This document shows positions 10,923 to 21,397 of a stretch of DNA of 64,000 nt, in pieces (within the stretch, counting starts at the first letter, position 1; every line of letters begins with the position of its first letter). The stretch is from Oncomelania hupensis. Its lineage: Eukaryota; Mollusca; Gastropoda; Littorinimorpha; Pomatiopsidae. The notes below the pieces were generated by a model that ran no database searches, was not told the DNA's origin, and was given only the letters and a program-made list of their open reading frames with translations. Where the stretch lies: positions 27,830,263 through 27,894,262 of the forward strand of contig CM072522.1 in the NCBI GenBank assembly GCA_036898135.1. The letters run 5' to 3'. The translations under genes and the position numbers were made by a program.

Positions 10923-10940
10923 TGGCGACCCCGACGAGAC
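10923..10940 (+). promoter_or_regulatory. primer-binding site, copy 1
   Basis: tggcgaccccgacgagac, seven bases after the LTR end. It starts with TGG, complementary to a tRNA CCA end. From memory it is closest to the 3' end of animal tRNA-Trp but not exact. Confidence 0.7.
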
Positions 10941-11329
10941 CAGAAGACTTAGGTTTCCCCCTCCAACCAACGAGACAAAAGACTTAGGCTCCCATCCCGA
11001 CTTGACTAGGCTTAGGACTTAGCTAGATTTCCACCCCAGCCCAGTATAGATAGGACCCAGCCCACTAGGCCTAGTAGTAGTTAGCATAGCCCCATAGGTC
11101 CCTCACTGGTTTTCCCGAGTGGGGATCTCTCAACAGGCTTTTTTCTTGCATTCATTTTTTGTGATTTTTGATTGATTGCATTTTGTCTTTGTGGTTGTGT
11201 TGTATTCGCCCCTTTGCAGTTTTCATCGTAGCTCATCCAGCCCACCCCCCTGTTTTCCGTCAGTATACCCCTCGTGTGCGCCCCTCATTCCGGTTAGGAC
11301 CTTTTGCAGGGTAAGTTACCTCTCTTACC
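10941..11329 (+). other. 5' leader of retrotransposon copy 1
   Basis: Non-coding leader between the primer-binding site and Gag. Just before the start codon it carries ccttttgcag (acceptor-like) and gggtaagt (donor-like), then the start in a strong Kozak setting, accATGG. The C-run near 10966 is short here (ccccctcc) but 13-14 C in copies 2 and 3. Confidence 0.6.
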
Positions 11330-12355
11330 ATGGCCGACCGGGGAGAGCTTGCTCTTAAGTACAAGAGTATTGGCGAGAGCTTAGGGCTCGCCGGCACCGA
11401 ACTCAAAGACTACGTCTTGGCGAACGTGGAGGCTGACGTGGCAGAGGAAAAGGTGAAGAGGGAGGAGAGGGCCAAAGAGCGAGATGCGAAGAGGCAGGAG
11501 GAAGAAAGAGCAGCGGCACTGAAGAAGGAGGAGGAGAAAGAGCGCCTCGCCGCTGAGGAACGGGCCGCCGAGCGGAGGAGAGAGGAGGCGAAGGAGAAGC
11601 TTGCAGAGGAGGAGAGGGCCGCCCAGCGGAGGAGAGAGGAGGCGAAAGAGAGAATAGCAGAGGAGGAGAGGGCCGCCGCAAGGAAGAAGGAGGAGGACGA
11701 GAGGGTCGCGGCACTCGAAGAGAAGAGAAAGGACAGGGAGCTCGAACGGCGCCAAGCACTCCTCCAACTTGAGCGCGACCGCCGCGATTTAGGGATCGCA
11801 TCGCCGGCTAGCGAAGACTATTCGCTCATCGCCCCCAGCTTCGCCACCAGCACCGGAATACCCGCACCCCCCCCCCCGCCGATTCCGGGGATGAACTTCC
11901 CCCTGGACCCATTCGTCGAACGGGACGAAACAATTGAAGTCTATCTCGCCCGATTCGAGCGAGTCGCGAGAGAAAACGGTCTTGACCCCCAGTTCTGGTA
12001 TCGCAAGCTCAGTCATGGCCTCAAGGGAAAGGCTTATGAGATTCTGGCCAAGACACCGACTTCCGAGGAGGGAGACTATCCCGCCCTCATGAGAGCCCTA
12101 CTACATGGCTTTGAGCTCTCAGGTGAGCACTATCGCAAGAGTTTCCGGAACTCCCGGAGAGAGAGAGGGGAGAAGTTCACGCAGTTTGCCGACCGTCTAG
12201 CTACGCTACGGGATAAATGGATTGAGCAAACGGACGAACCCAGGACCTATGACGGATTACTAGAGTTGATGCTCGCCGAGCAACTCCGAGGCACAATGCC
12301 GGCGGAACTCCGGACATTCGCCGCCGAACAAGGCGCCGCTCGCCTTGAGACTTGA
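11330..12355 (+). CDS. gag: Gag, copy 1 (frameshifted at its end)
   Basis: 341 codons from an ATG in Kozak context. Residues ~1-40 are a short N-terminal region, and ~40-150 a highly charged K/E/R/A coiled coil built of repeated EERAA(A/E)RRREEAKE modules. Then comes a proline run (PAPPPPPIPG), and from ~185 a capsid-like helical domain (FVERDETIEVYLARFERVA, WYRKLSHGLKGKAYE). This is the structural protein that assembles the particle. One G is missing near 12348 relative to copies 2 and 3. The frame therefore ends early and the nucleocapsid continues in the next frame. Confidence 0.85.
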   Translation: MADRGELALKYKSIGESLGLAGTELKDYVLANVEADVAEEKVKREERAKERDAKRQEEERAAALKKEEEKERLAAEERAAERRREEAKEKLAEEERAAQRRREEAKERIAEEERAAARKKEEDERVAALEEKRKDRELERRQALLQLERDRRDLGIASPASEDYSLIAPSFATSTGIPAPPPPPIPGMNFPLDPFVERDETIEVYLARFERVARENGLDPQFWYRKLSHGLKGKAYEILAKTPTSEEGDYPALMRALLHGFELSGEHYRKSFRNSRRERGEKFTQFADRLATLRDKWIEQTDEPRTYDGLLELMLAEQLRGTMPAELRTFAAEQGAARLET

Positions 12356-13773
12356 TCATCGTCGCGGATCGATACCTCACCGCCCATCCCGACGACAGAC
12401 AGCCTCGCCGTGATCCCCCCGCACCCTCGTCGCCAGATACCCGCCACCCGCCTCGCCGGCCAGTCCCGCCGGCGAACCACCGTCCACCGCCGCCCAAAGG
12501 ACGCCCAACCCCCACAGCAGAGCCAGGGAAGCGGAGCACAGAGCTCTACTGCGGCTACTGCCAACGCAGAGGACACACCCGGGAGAAATGTTTTCGACGC
12601 ATCAGCGACCAGCGTCGCAAACAAGGTACCGTACTAGCCCTACGCCAAGTTACCCCCGACGGGACCCCTGTCACCCCCGTCGCTACTCCCGCCGATCGAC
12701 CGGCCGTCACCGAGCAAGTGACAGTCAACGATCGCCCAGCCCACTGTCTTTACGACACTGGACTTACCTTCGACGCCGTCGTCCGCCGCTCGCTCATCAG
12801 GGAACAAGACCTGACCGGCGAGACTATCACCCTGAAGTTGGCCGACGCGTCCCAACCCAGCACCACGCTCCCTATAGCCCGGATCCAAGTCACCAGCCGA
12901 TACGTAACGGGGACCATTCAAGCTGCAGTAATGGACCAGCCCCTGTACGACTTAATTTTAGGATGCCGATACGTTTTCTTGGGGATGCCGCCCCAGCCTG
13001 TGGAATCGATGGCCGCCGTCCAGACGCGCGCACAGGCGAAAACAGCCGCGACTCCACCCCCGATACCCAACCAGATGCCGGAACAGATCCGGAAGGCCCA
13101 AGAAAGCGACGTCACCCTCCGCAAGTGCTACGGAAAGCTTCCCGCCGCACGCACTCCACCCATGTCCGGGGACTTTTTCGTCGAAGACGGACTCCTCTTC
13201 CGCCAGAAGGACGACCATACTCAACTAGTCGTGCCTGCGACACTTCGCCCCCAAGTCCTGGAACTTGGCCATAGCATGCCCCTAAGCGGACATATGGGCA
13301 TCGGAGCGACCACCCTACGAATCAGCGCTCAGTATCACTGGCCCGGGATGACCGATGACGTGAAGCGCTACGTCAAGTCCTGTAGCCAGTGCCAACGATA
13401 CTCGCCCCGCCATCACACCGTCCCGGTCACTATCAGCCCCACCGTCGTTGTCGGAACGCCCTTCCAGCGAGTGGCTGTTGACATTGTAGGACCCCTCCCG
13501 CGGACCAAGAAGCGGAACCAGTACCTACTAACCCTCGTCGACGCCTGCTCGATGTGGTGCGAAGCCGTTCCTCTACCGAAGATCGACGCCGCCCGAGTCG
13601 CCGACGCGCTCGTCACCATATTCACTCGAGTCGGATTCCCGGACAACATCCTGACCGACAACGGGTCCCAGTTCACCGGAAAACTTATGCAGGAGGTTTT
13701 CAACTACTCCGCATCCGCCATATCCGGACTCCACCCTACCACCCCGCTAGCAACGGACAGGTCGAGCGCCTAA
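12352..13773 (+). CDS. pol: nucleocapsid-protease-integrase (N part), copy 1
   Basis: Continues Gag after the frameshift. It has a proline-rich linker, a CCHC knuckle CGYCQRRGHTREKC (~residues 63-76) and an aspartic protease with LYDTG (~130) and ILGCR (~198). The integrase HHCC finger follows (GHSMPLSGH...CSQC, ~300-345), then the catalytic core with VDIVGPLP (first D) and TDNGSQFT (second D). One C is missing near 13699, so the frame leaves the integrase before the catalytic E. Protease and integrase sitting directly together, with no RT between, is the diagnostic order. Confidence 0.88.
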   Translation: MIIVADRYLTAHPDDRQPRRDPPAPSSPDTRHPPRRPVPPANHRPPPPKGRPTPTAEPGKRSTELYCGYCQRRGHTREKCFRRISDQRRKQGTVLALRQVTPDGTPVTPVATPADRPAVTEQVTVNDRPAHCLYDTGLTFDAVVRRSLIREQDLTGETITLKLADASQPSTTLPIARIQVTSRYVTGTIQAAVMDQPLYDLILGCRYVFLGMPPQPVESMAAVQTRAQAKTAATPPPIPNQMPEQIRKAQESDVTLRKCYGKLPAARTPPMSGDFFVEDGLLFRQKDDHTQLVVPATLRPQVLELGHSMPLSGHMGIGATTLRISAQYHWPGMTDDVKRYVKSCSQCQRYSPRHHTVPVTISPTVVVGTPFQRVAVDIVGPLPRTKKRNQYLLTLVDACSMWCEAVPLPKIDAARVADALVTIFTRVGFPDNILTDNGSQFTGKLMQEVFNYSASAISGLHPTTPLATDRSSA

Positions 13774-15884
13774 ACGGGACACTTATCTCGATTATCCGCA
13801 AGATCGCCGACGAACAGCCGGAAGCGTGGGACACATACGTCGCGTCAGCGCTCTTCGCGTATCGAGAGACCCCGCACACCTCCACCGGATACACGCCTTC
13901 CACGCTGCTTTTCGGAAGACCCCTTTCCGGACCACTAGCCGCCTTACGACGTAGCTGGACCGACGCCAAACTGGACGAGGCACCGGTCGACGCTACAAAA
14001 TACGTCACGAAGCTACAAGAAACCCTCAAGGCAACATGGAAAGCCGCCTCCGCCAACCTGAAGAAGGCGAGAGAGCGACAAGCCCGCTACCACAACCGCC
14101 GCGCCCGGGACCGAGAGCTACAGGTAGGAGACCAAGTCCTACTGCTTCTCCCCAGCGGCACGAACAAGCTAGACATAGCTTGGCAGGGACCCTACCCGGT
14201 GCTCGAGAAGCTCTCGCGCACCACCTACCGCATCGAGGTAGGCGGAAAGCCCAGGACCCACCACATCAATCTGCTCAAGCGGTACCTGGAGCAACCTGCA
14301 CCCGCCCCAGACTCCCACTCACTACTCACGGTCGCGCTGGCCGTCGAAGTGGATGGCACAGAGACCGGCGTCGCCGAATTTCCACTAAAAGGGAAGGAAT
14401 CCTTCCGGGACGTCTCTCTGGACCCCTCACTTCCCGCCGGCCAGCAACACCAGCTACGCGCCATCGTAGTAGAACACAGGGAAGTCCTCACCGACATTCC
14501 TGGGAGGACGGACCTAGAAGAAGTCCGACTAACCCTGACGGACCCCACTCCCGTCCGCCAGAAACCGTACCCCGTCCCACTTTCCCAGCAGCAAGTAGTA
14601 AGAACGGAAGTAGAGGCTCTGCTACAAGCCGGAGTCATCGCTCCCTCCCGTTCCCCCTACAGCGCAGGAATAGTTCTATCACGGAAGCCCAGCGGAGAAC
14701 ATCGCCTCTGTATCGACTTCCGGCAGTTGAACCTTGTAACCCAGTTCGTGCCCGGACCCCTATCCGACCCCACGGACTTGTTCGCAAAGCTACAATCCGC
14801 CCGATACTTCTCCAGGGTGGATCTGAGCAAAGGCTTTTATCAGATTCCCGTGCACCCTTCATCCCGCCAGTACCTAGCCTTCAGCACGATGGACGGCCAC
14901 TACGAATTCAACGTTCTGCCGTTTGGTCTGCACAATGCCCCAAGTATTTTCAGCACGATGATGCGGAAGCTGTTGGACCCCCTCCACTGTCCGTTCATAC
15001 ACTCTTTTATGGACGACATACTCGTCGCAACGGAGACATGGGAGGAGCACCTGCGAGTGGTGCGCCAACTCTTGCGCCGCCTCAGAGAAGCTGGCCTTAC
15101 TGCCCGGCCGACCAAATGCCAGTTCGGCTATCAAGAGCTGGAATTTCTTGGCCACACCATCAGCCGTGGACAGCTCCGGCCTCTGGAAAAGACCGTCCAG
15201 CGCCTTCGAGACGCGCCACGCCCCAAGACCAAGAAAGATGTTCAGTCCTTCCTGGGACTGAGTGGCTTCTATCAGAAGTTTGTACCCGGCTACAACGGGA
15301 TCGCCGCGCCTCTATCAAGCCTGACCCGGAAAACCGCACCGGACCGAGTCATCTGGACCCCGCAATGCGAAGCTGCCTTCCAGGAGCTCAAGGACAAGCT
15401 GACGTCCCAGCCAGTCCTACGACTCCCCAACCACGGACAACCCTTCGTCCTGCGCACAGACGCCAGCGACGTAGGCCTCGGAGCCGTTCTGCTCCAACGG
15501 GACTCCTCGGACGCCCCGACGCTCTTCCCCGTCGCGTACGCCAGCCGGAAACTCAAGCCGGCCGAACAAAACTACGCCACCTCGGAGAAGGAGTGTCTCG
15601 CCCTCGTCTGGGCAGTCCAGAAGTTCCAACTGTATCTCTACGGTTCGCACTTTACAGTCCAAGTGGATCATCAGCCGCTTTCCTTCTTGGCGACATCCAA
15701 ATCGCTCAACGCCCGGCTAATGAGGTGGGCTCTGCTGCTCCAGGCATACTCTTTCCAGCTGGAACACATCCCTGGAAAAGACAACCACGGCGCAGACTTC
15801 CTCAGCCGTCACCCCGCCACCGACTCCATCGAGTCGCCCCTGAGGGCCGACGCCCCAGCCTTCATTCCTGCCGCCGCCCACTAA
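13698..15884 (+). CDS. pol: integrase C part-reverse transcriptase-RNase H, copy 1
   Basis: Integrase resumes (HPASNGQVERLNGTL holds the catalytic E), followed by a GPY/F module (WQGPYPVLEKL). RT follows in the same frame: YPVPLSQQQ, LCIDFRQLNL, RVDLSKGFYQI (first catalytic D), FGLHNAPSIF, and FMDDILVAT (the xxDD box as FMDD). RNase H has RTDASDVGLGAVL, SEKECLALVW and VDHQPLSF, and the frame ends at HIPGKDNHGADFLSRHP and a stop at 15884. No chromodomain or envelope is seen. This whole segment is open in copy 1. Confidence 0.92.
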   Translation, partial: FQLLRIRHIRTPPYHPASNGQVERLNGTLISIIRKIADEQPEAWDTYVASALFAYRETPHTSTGYTPSTLLFGRPLSGPLAALRRSWTDAKLDEAPVDATKYVTKLQETLKATWKAASANLKKARERQARYHNRRARDRELQVGDQVLLLLPSGTNKLDIAWQGPYPVLEKLSRTTYRIEVGGKPRTHHINLLKRYLEQPAPAPDSHSLLTVALAVEVDGTETGVAEFPLKGKESFRDVSLDPSLPAGQQHQLRAIVVEHREVLTDIPGRTDLEEVRLTLTDPTPVRQKPYPVPLSQQQVVRTEVEALLQAGVIAPSRSPYSAGIVLSRKPSGEHRLCIDFRQLNLVTQFVPGPLSDPTDLFAKLQSARYFSRVDLSKGFYQIPVHPSSRQYLAFSTMDGHYEFNVLPFGLHNAPSIFSTMMRKLLDPLHCPFIHSFMDDILVATETWEEHLRVVRQLLRRLREAGLTARPTKCQFGYQELEFLGHTISRGQLRPLEKTVQRLRDAPRPKTKKDVQSFLGLSGFYQKFVPGYNGIAAPLSSLTRKTAPDRVIWTPQCEAAFQELKDKLTSQPVLRLPNHGQPFVLRTDASDVGLGAVLLQRDSSDAPTLFPVAYASRKLKPAEQNYATSEKECLALVWAVQKFQLYLYGSHFTVQVDHQPLSFLATSKSLNARLMRWALLLQAYSFQLEHIPGKDNHGADFLSRHPATDSIESPLRADAPAFIPAAAH

Positions 15885-16060
15885 CCGTAGCCGAAACCCG
15901 GCAGCTCCGCGGACCCAGCCTTGGGCATCCGCCACCGTACCCGGAACCCTGCATCGCCCCGCATCACCCGGATCATCACAACCCATCGTCGCACCCGGCA
16001 GCCGACCTCAGAGCTGATTGGCCGCGCCTTCGTCGAGTCCTACGTCCTCGCCTTTTTCCT

Positions 16061-16072
16061 TGGGGGGGCCTC
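16061..16072 (+). promoter_or_regulatory. polypurine tract, copy 1
   Basis: tgggggggcctc immediately before LTR 2, the expected plus-strand primer position. The G7 run is the only purine run there, and it is not a long classical tract. Confidence 0.6.
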
Positions 16073-17708
16073 TGTGACGAGGCGGACAATTGCACCCCTG
16101 AGGCCCGGCTGCAACCATTCGACCACCCCGCACAGCCAGCGACGATCGCTTCAAACCAGCCATCATTCCTCTTGACCAGCCATCACTACCTAGCAGGCTC
16201 GCACAGTCTCTTAAGCCCCGCCCCCAGGATCGCCTTAAAGTCTGCTACTGACCAAGGCTTAGTGTCAGATGCTAACTTCCCTGCCTCGAAGTCACAACCT
16301 GTTCGAATCCACGCCGCCATCACCGAGCGACCTCTGAGTTTCGTCAGTATCCTTGTGCTTCCACCCGTCTTAAACCAAGGTAAGAGAGGGAATTTACTCG
16401 TTGTCATATAGCAACCCCATCACCTGTCGTTCGCCATCATGTTCATGCGTCCTGTCAGTATGTATGTCCATGTTTATAATTTTGCTTTGATGTATTGCTA
16501 TGACTTGTGTTTTCTCCCTTGCACATACTTTCTACCTTGTACATAACTCATGACGTGTTTGAATTTATGCTTGTATACTCCGTTGCCCCATGTATAAATA
16601 TCCCATGCCATGCTACCCCCTCCCTATAGATTAGAATCCCAAGTACGGCCCAGACCTACAACCCATTTGTCCTGTACCCCTATTATTGCTTTCCCCCTGC
16701 CTCCCGATGTATAAATATTCGCCCTGTTGCCATCCCCATCCTAAATGCGCCGAATGTACTTTTACTAGTGGCTGCCAGTAACCTCCACTTTGGCCCAGTA
16801 AATCTAGTAGCATTGTTTGACTGTTGGTATGTGCACTGATTCAACTCTTGACCGGTCACACCAATTTGAATTCTGAGAAGGGTGACTGTACAACAGGCCC
16901 GGAATTCGCATTATCCCTATCCCCAGCTGATACAGCGTCTGTACACGTTGCAGACGGGTTCCTGTGCCGGACGCATCGCCCCGGACTGGTATCATCTCCC
17001 AATCGCTGACCCGCTGCAGGCCCCCAACAACCCGGGAGGTCAATGAGACGCGTGATTTGGGACTTCGCCATTTCTGAACCGGCTAGCCACGTAAGCCAAG
17101 TTCAACGCCTGTACCACAACACAACAACACCACTAGCACTCGTGATCCGTGAGTCATCCCCCGCGTGACCACTGACCTGCATATTTCTAACCACGCTTGC
17201 ACCATCACTGGCAAGCCATCCAGAGGATCCTGGACATATCGCCGCACTGCAGTCCACAGCTAAGTGCCTAAGCCTGAGAGACCCCCCTCTCGCCAGATTA
17301 TCACAGAAACTCTGGCCCCCATACAGATACTCTCTCACCCTGTGATGTGATCAGTCTACGATAGCTCTAGCACCCATAAGATTGACTTTCCCGAATATCA
17401 CCGGACTACTCAGTACTAGAGACGCCACGCCAATGAATCACTATAGAACAATTTGACCTAGACTCTCCCTTTTCAATTATTAAAAGTAGATAGTTACAGA
17501 AATCGCAATTTCCTTGACTGGCCTTTGACTGTGAATTTCTTAACTAGTACATTTACTTTTCCTCTCGTCTTTACTCTATTTATCACTTATTAGTTTGGCC
17601 TTGCTTTAATCTCTGGAATGTCATCGCACGTTAGTCTATCAAAGGAGACAACACAGCGCTAGAGATTAAGAGCTTACCCCCTTCCCCCAAATCCCTTTCT
17701 TCGTGACA
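16073..17708 (+). repeat. LTR 2 (internal)
   Basis: 1636 bp. It has private differences in its first half (aagccccgcc, gcttagtgtc, catgctaccccc). It agrees with LTRs 3 and 4 in its second half (catatttctaacc). That is compatible with a recombinant or converted LTR. Confidence 0.95.
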
Positions 17709-17715
17709 TTAATTT

Positions 17716-17733
17716 TGGCGACCCCGACGAGAC
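17716..17733 (+). promoter_or_regulatory. primer-binding site, copy 2
   Basis: Identical to copy 1. It follows LTR 2 by seven bases. Confidence 0.7.
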
Positions 17734-18126
17734 CAGAAGACTTAGGTTTCCCCCCCCCCCCAACCAACGAGACAAAAGACTTAGGCTCCCATCCCGACTT
17801 GACTAGACTTAGGACTTAGCTAGATTTCCACCCCAGCCCAGTGTAGATAGGACCCAGCCCACTAGGCCTAGTAGTAGTTAGCATAGCCCCATAGGTCCCT
17901 CACTGGTTTTCCCGAGTGGGGATCTCTCAACAGGCTTTTTTCTTGCATTCATTTTTTGTGGTTTTTGATTGATTGCATTTTGTCTTTGTGGTTGTGTTGC
18001 ATTCGCCCCTTTGCAGTTTTCATCGTAGCTCATCCAGCCCACCCCCCTGTTTTCCGTCAGTATACCCCTCGTGTGCGCCCCTCATTCCGGTTAGGACCTT
18101 TTGCAGGGTAAGTTACCTCTCTTACC

Positions 18127-18588
18127 ATGGCCGACCGGGGAGAGCTTGCTCTTAAGTACAAGAGTATTGGCGAGAGCTTAGGGCTCGCCGGCACCGAACT
18201 CAAAGACTACGTCTTGGCGAACGTGGAGGCTGACGTGGCAGAGGAAAAGGTGAAGAGGGAGGAGAGGGCCAAAGAGCGAGATGCGAAGAGGCAGGAGGAA
18301 GAAAGAGCAGCGGCACTGAAAAAGGAGGAGGAGAAAGAGCGCCTCGCCGCTGAGGAACGGGCCGCCGAGCGGAGGAGAGAGGAGGCGAAGGAGAAGCTTG
18401 CAGAGGAGGAGAGGGCCGCCCAGCGGAGGAGAGAGGAGGCGAAAGAGAGAATAGCTGAGGAGGAGAGGGCCGCCGCAAGGAAGAAGGAGGAGGACGAGAG
18501 GGTCGCGGCACTCGAAGAGAAGAGAAAGGACAGGAGCTCGAACGGCGCCAAGCACTCCTCCAACTTGAGCGCGACCGCCGCGATTTAG
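18127..18588 (+). CDS. gag: Gag N-terminus and coiled coil, copy 2 (broken)
   Basis: Same start and coiled-coil module arrangement as copy 1. One G is missing near 18533, so the frame runs into a stop at 18588. The polyC run at 18663-18674 has 12 C against 11 in copy 1, so frame is regained only downstream of the stop. Product would be a truncated Gag of about 135 authentic residues. Confidence 0.8.
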   Translation: MADRGELALKYKSIGESLGLAGTELKDYVLANVEADVAEEKVKREERAKERDAKRQEEERAAALKKEEEKERLAAEERAAERRREEAKEKLAEEERAAQRRREEAKERIAEEERAAARKKEEDERVAALEEKRKDRSSNGAKHSSNLSATAAI

Positions 18589-18687
18589 GGATCGCATCGC
18601 CGGCTAGCGAAGACTATTCGCTCATCGCCCCCAGCTTCGCCACCAGCACCGGAATACCCGCACCCCCCCCCCCCGCCGATTCCGGGG

Positions 18688-20280
18688 ATGAACTTCCCCC
18701 TGGACCCATTCGTCGAACGGGACGAAACAATTGAAGTCTATCTCGCCCGATTCGAGCGAGTCGCGAGAGAAAACGGTCTTGACCCCCAGTTCTGGTATCG
18801 CAAGCTCAGTCATGGCCTCAAGGGAAAGGCTTATGAGATTCTGGCCAAGACACCGACTTCCGAGGAGGGAGACTATCCCGCCCTCAAGAGAGCCCTACTA
18901 CATGGCTTTGAGCTCTCAGGTGAGCACTATCGCAAGAGTTTCCGGAACTCCCGGAGAGAGAGAGGGGAGAAGTTCACGCAGTTTGCCGACCGTCTAGCTA
19001 CGCTACGGGATAAATGGATTGAGCAAACGGACGAACCCAGGACCTATGACGGATTACTAGAGTTGATGCTCGCCGAGCAACTTCGAGGCACAATGCCGGC
19101 GGAACTCCGGACATTCGCCGCCGAACAAGGCGCCGCTCGCCTTGAGGACTTGATCATCGTCGCGGATCGATACCTCACCGCCCATCCCGACGACAGACAG
19201 CCTCGCCGTGATCCCCCCGCACCCTCGTCGCCAGATACCCGCCACCCGCCTCGCCGGCCAGTCCCGCCGGCGAACCACCGTCCACCGCCGCCCAAAGGAC
19301 GCCCAACCCCCACAGCAGAGCCAGGGAAGCGGAGCACAGAGCTCTACTGCGGCTACTGCCAACGCAGAGGACACACCCGGGAGAAATGTTTTCGACGCAT
19401 CAGCGACCAGCGTCGCAAACAAGGTACCGTACTAGCCCTACGCCAAGTTACCCCCGACGGGACCCCTGTCACCCCCGTCGCTACTCCCGCCGATCGACCG
19501 GCCGTCACCGAGCAAGTGACAGTCAACGATCGCCCAGCCCACTGTCTTTACGACACGGGACTTACCTTCGACGCCGTCGTCCGCCGCTCGCTCATCAGGG
19601 AACAAGACCTGACCGGCGAGACTATCACCCTGAAGTTGGCCGACGCGTCCCAACCCAGCACCACGCTCCCTATAGCCCGGATCCAAGTCACCAGCCGATA
19701 CGTAACGGGGACCATTCAAGCTGCAGTAATGGACCAGCCCCTGTACGACTTAATTTTAGGATGCCGATACGTTTTCTTGGGGATGCCGCCCCAGCCTGTG
19801 GAATCGATGGCCGCCGTCCAGACGCGCGCACAGGCGAAAACAGCCGCGACTCCACCCCCGATACCCAACCAGATGCCGGAACAGATCCGGAAGGCCCAAG
19901 AAAGCGACGTCACCCTCCGCAAGTGCTACGGAAAGCTTCCCGCCGCACGCACTCCACCCAAGTCCGGGGACTTTTTCGTCGAAGACGGACTCCTCTTCCG
20001 CCAGAAGGACGACCATACTCAACTAGTCGTGCCTGCGACACTTCGCCCCCAAGTCCTGGAGCTTGGCCATAGCATGCCCCTAAGCGGACATATGGGCATA
20101 GGAGCGACCACTCTACGAATCAGCGCTCAGTACCACTGGCCCGGGATGACCGATGACGTGAAGCGCTACGTCAAGTCCTGTAGCCAGTGCCAAGCGATAC
20201 TCGCCCCGCCATCACACCGTCCCGGTCACTATCAGCCCCACCGTCGTTGTCGGAACACCCTTCCAGCGAGTGGCTGTTGA
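18688..20280 (+). CDS. pol: capsid-nucleocapsid-protease-integrase (N part), copy 2
   Basis: Covers capsid-like region, CCHC knuckle, DTG protease and the integrase HHCC finger in one frame. The Gag/nucleocapsid junction that is frameshifted in copy 1 is intact here. An extra base near 20193, directly after the CSQC of the finger, throws the frame off before the catalytic core. The ATG at 18688 is internal to Gag; the true start is upstream. Confidence 0.85.
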   Translation: MNFPLDPFVERDETIEVYLARFERVARENGLDPQFWYRKLSHGLKGKAYEILAKTPTSEEGDYPALKRALLHGFELSGEHYRKSFRNSRRERGEKFTQFADRLATLRDKWIEQTDEPRTYDGLLELMLAEQLRGTMPAELRTFAAEQGAARLEDLIIVADRYLTAHPDDRQPRRDPPAPSSPDTRHPPRRPVPPANHRPPPPKGRPTPTAEPGKRSTELYCGYCQRRGHTREKCFRRISDQRRKQGTVLALRQVTPDGTPVTPVATPADRPAVTEQVTVNDRPAHCLYDTGLTFDAVVRRSLIREQDLTGETITLKLADASQPSTTLPIARIQVTSRYVTGTIQAAVMDQPLYDLILGCRYVFLGMPPQPVESMAAVQTRAQAKTAATPPPIPNQMPEQIRKAQESDVTLRKCYGKLPAARTPPKSGDFFVEDGLLFRQKDDHTQLVVPATLRPQVLELGHSMPLSGHMGIGATTLRISAQYHWPGMTDDVKRYVKSCSQCQAILAPPSHRPGHYQPHRRCRNTLPASGC

Positions 20281-21397
20281 CATTGTAGGACCCCTCCCGC
20301 GGACCAAGAAGCGGAACCAGTACCTACTAACCCTCGTCGACGCCTGCTCGATGTGGTGCGAAGCCGTTCCTCTACCGAAGATCGACGCCGCCCGAGTCGC
20401 CGACGCGCTCGTCACCATATTCACTCGAGTCGGATTCCCGGACAACATCCTGACCGACAACGGGTCCCAGTTCACCGGAAAACTTATGCAGGAGGTCTTT
20501 CAACTACTCCGCATCCGCCATATCCGGACTCCACCCTACCACCCCGCTAGCAACGGACAGGTCGAGCGCCTAAACGGGACACTTATCTCGATTATCCGCA
20601 AGATCGCCGACGAACAGCCGGAAGCGTGGGACACATACGTCGCGTCAGCGCTCTTCGCGTATCGAGAGACCCCGCACACCTCCACCGGATACACGCCTTC
20701 CACGCTGCTTTTCGGAAGACCCCTTTCCGGACCACTAGCCGCCTTACGACGTAGCTGGACCGACGCCAAACTGGACGAGGCACCGGTCGACGCTACAAAA
20801 TACGTCACGAAGCTACAAGAAACCCTCAAGGCAACATGGAAAGCCGCCTCCGCCAACCTGAAGAAGGCGAGAGAGCGACAAGCCCGCTACCACAACCGCC
20901 GCGCCCGGGACCGAGAGCTACAGGTAGGAGACCAAGTCCTACTGCTTCTCCCCAGCGGCACGAACAAGCTAGACATAGCTTGGCAGGGACCCTACCCGGT
21001 GCTCGAGAAGCTCTCGCGCACCACCTACCGCATCGAGGTAGGCGGAAAACCCAGGACCCACCACATCAATCTGCTCAAGCGGTACCTGGAGCAACCTGCA
21101 CCCGCCCCAGACTCCCACTCACTACTCACGGTCGCGCTGGCCGTCGAAGTGGATGGCACAGAGACCGGCGTCGCCGAATTTCCACTAAAAGGGAAGGAAT
21201 CCTTCCGGGACGTCTCTCTGGACCCCTCACTTCCCGCCGGCCAGCAACACCAGCTACGCGCCATCGTAGTAGAACACAGGGAAGTCCTCACCGACATTCC
21301 TGGGAGGACGGACCTAGAAGAAGTCCGACTAACCCTGACGGACCCCACTCCCGTCCGCCAAAACCGTACCCCGTCCCACTTTCCCAGCAGCAAGTAG
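20195..21397 (+). CDS. pol: integrase core and GPY/F, copy 2
   Basis: Frame after the 20193 insertion. It holds all three catalytic acidic residues (VDIVGPLP, TDNGSQFT, NGQVERLNG) and the GPY/F module. It also carries the linker DIPGRTDLEEVRLTL leading to RT. One A is missing near 21361, and the frame then terminates at 21397. Confidence 0.85.
   Translation, partial: RYSPRHHTVPVTISPTVVVGTPFQRVAVDIVGPLPRTKKRNQYLLTLVDACSMWCEAVPLPKIDAARVADALVTIFTRVGFPDNILTDNGSQFTGKLMQEVFQLLRIRHIRTPPYHPASNGQVERLNGTLISIIRKIADEQPEAWDTYVASALFAYRETPHTSTGYTPSTLLFGRPLSGPLAALRRSWTDAKLDEAPVDATKYVTKLQETLKATWKAASANLKKARERQARYHNRRARDRELQVGDQVLLLLPSGTNKLDIAWQGPYPVLEKLSRTTYRIEVGGKPRTHHINLLKRYLEQPAPAPDSHSLLTVALAVEVDGTETGVAEFPLKGKESFRDVSLDPSLPAGQQHQLRAIVVEHREVLTDIPGRTDLEEVRLTLTDPTPVRQNRTPSHFPSSK

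Noticed and set aside
14036..16411. 791-codon arginine/proline-rich frame overlapping RT-RNase H
   Set aside because: Out-of-frame shadow of pol in GC-rich sequence. It has no motifs, runs past the polypurine tract into the LTR, and recurs only because the copies are near identical.
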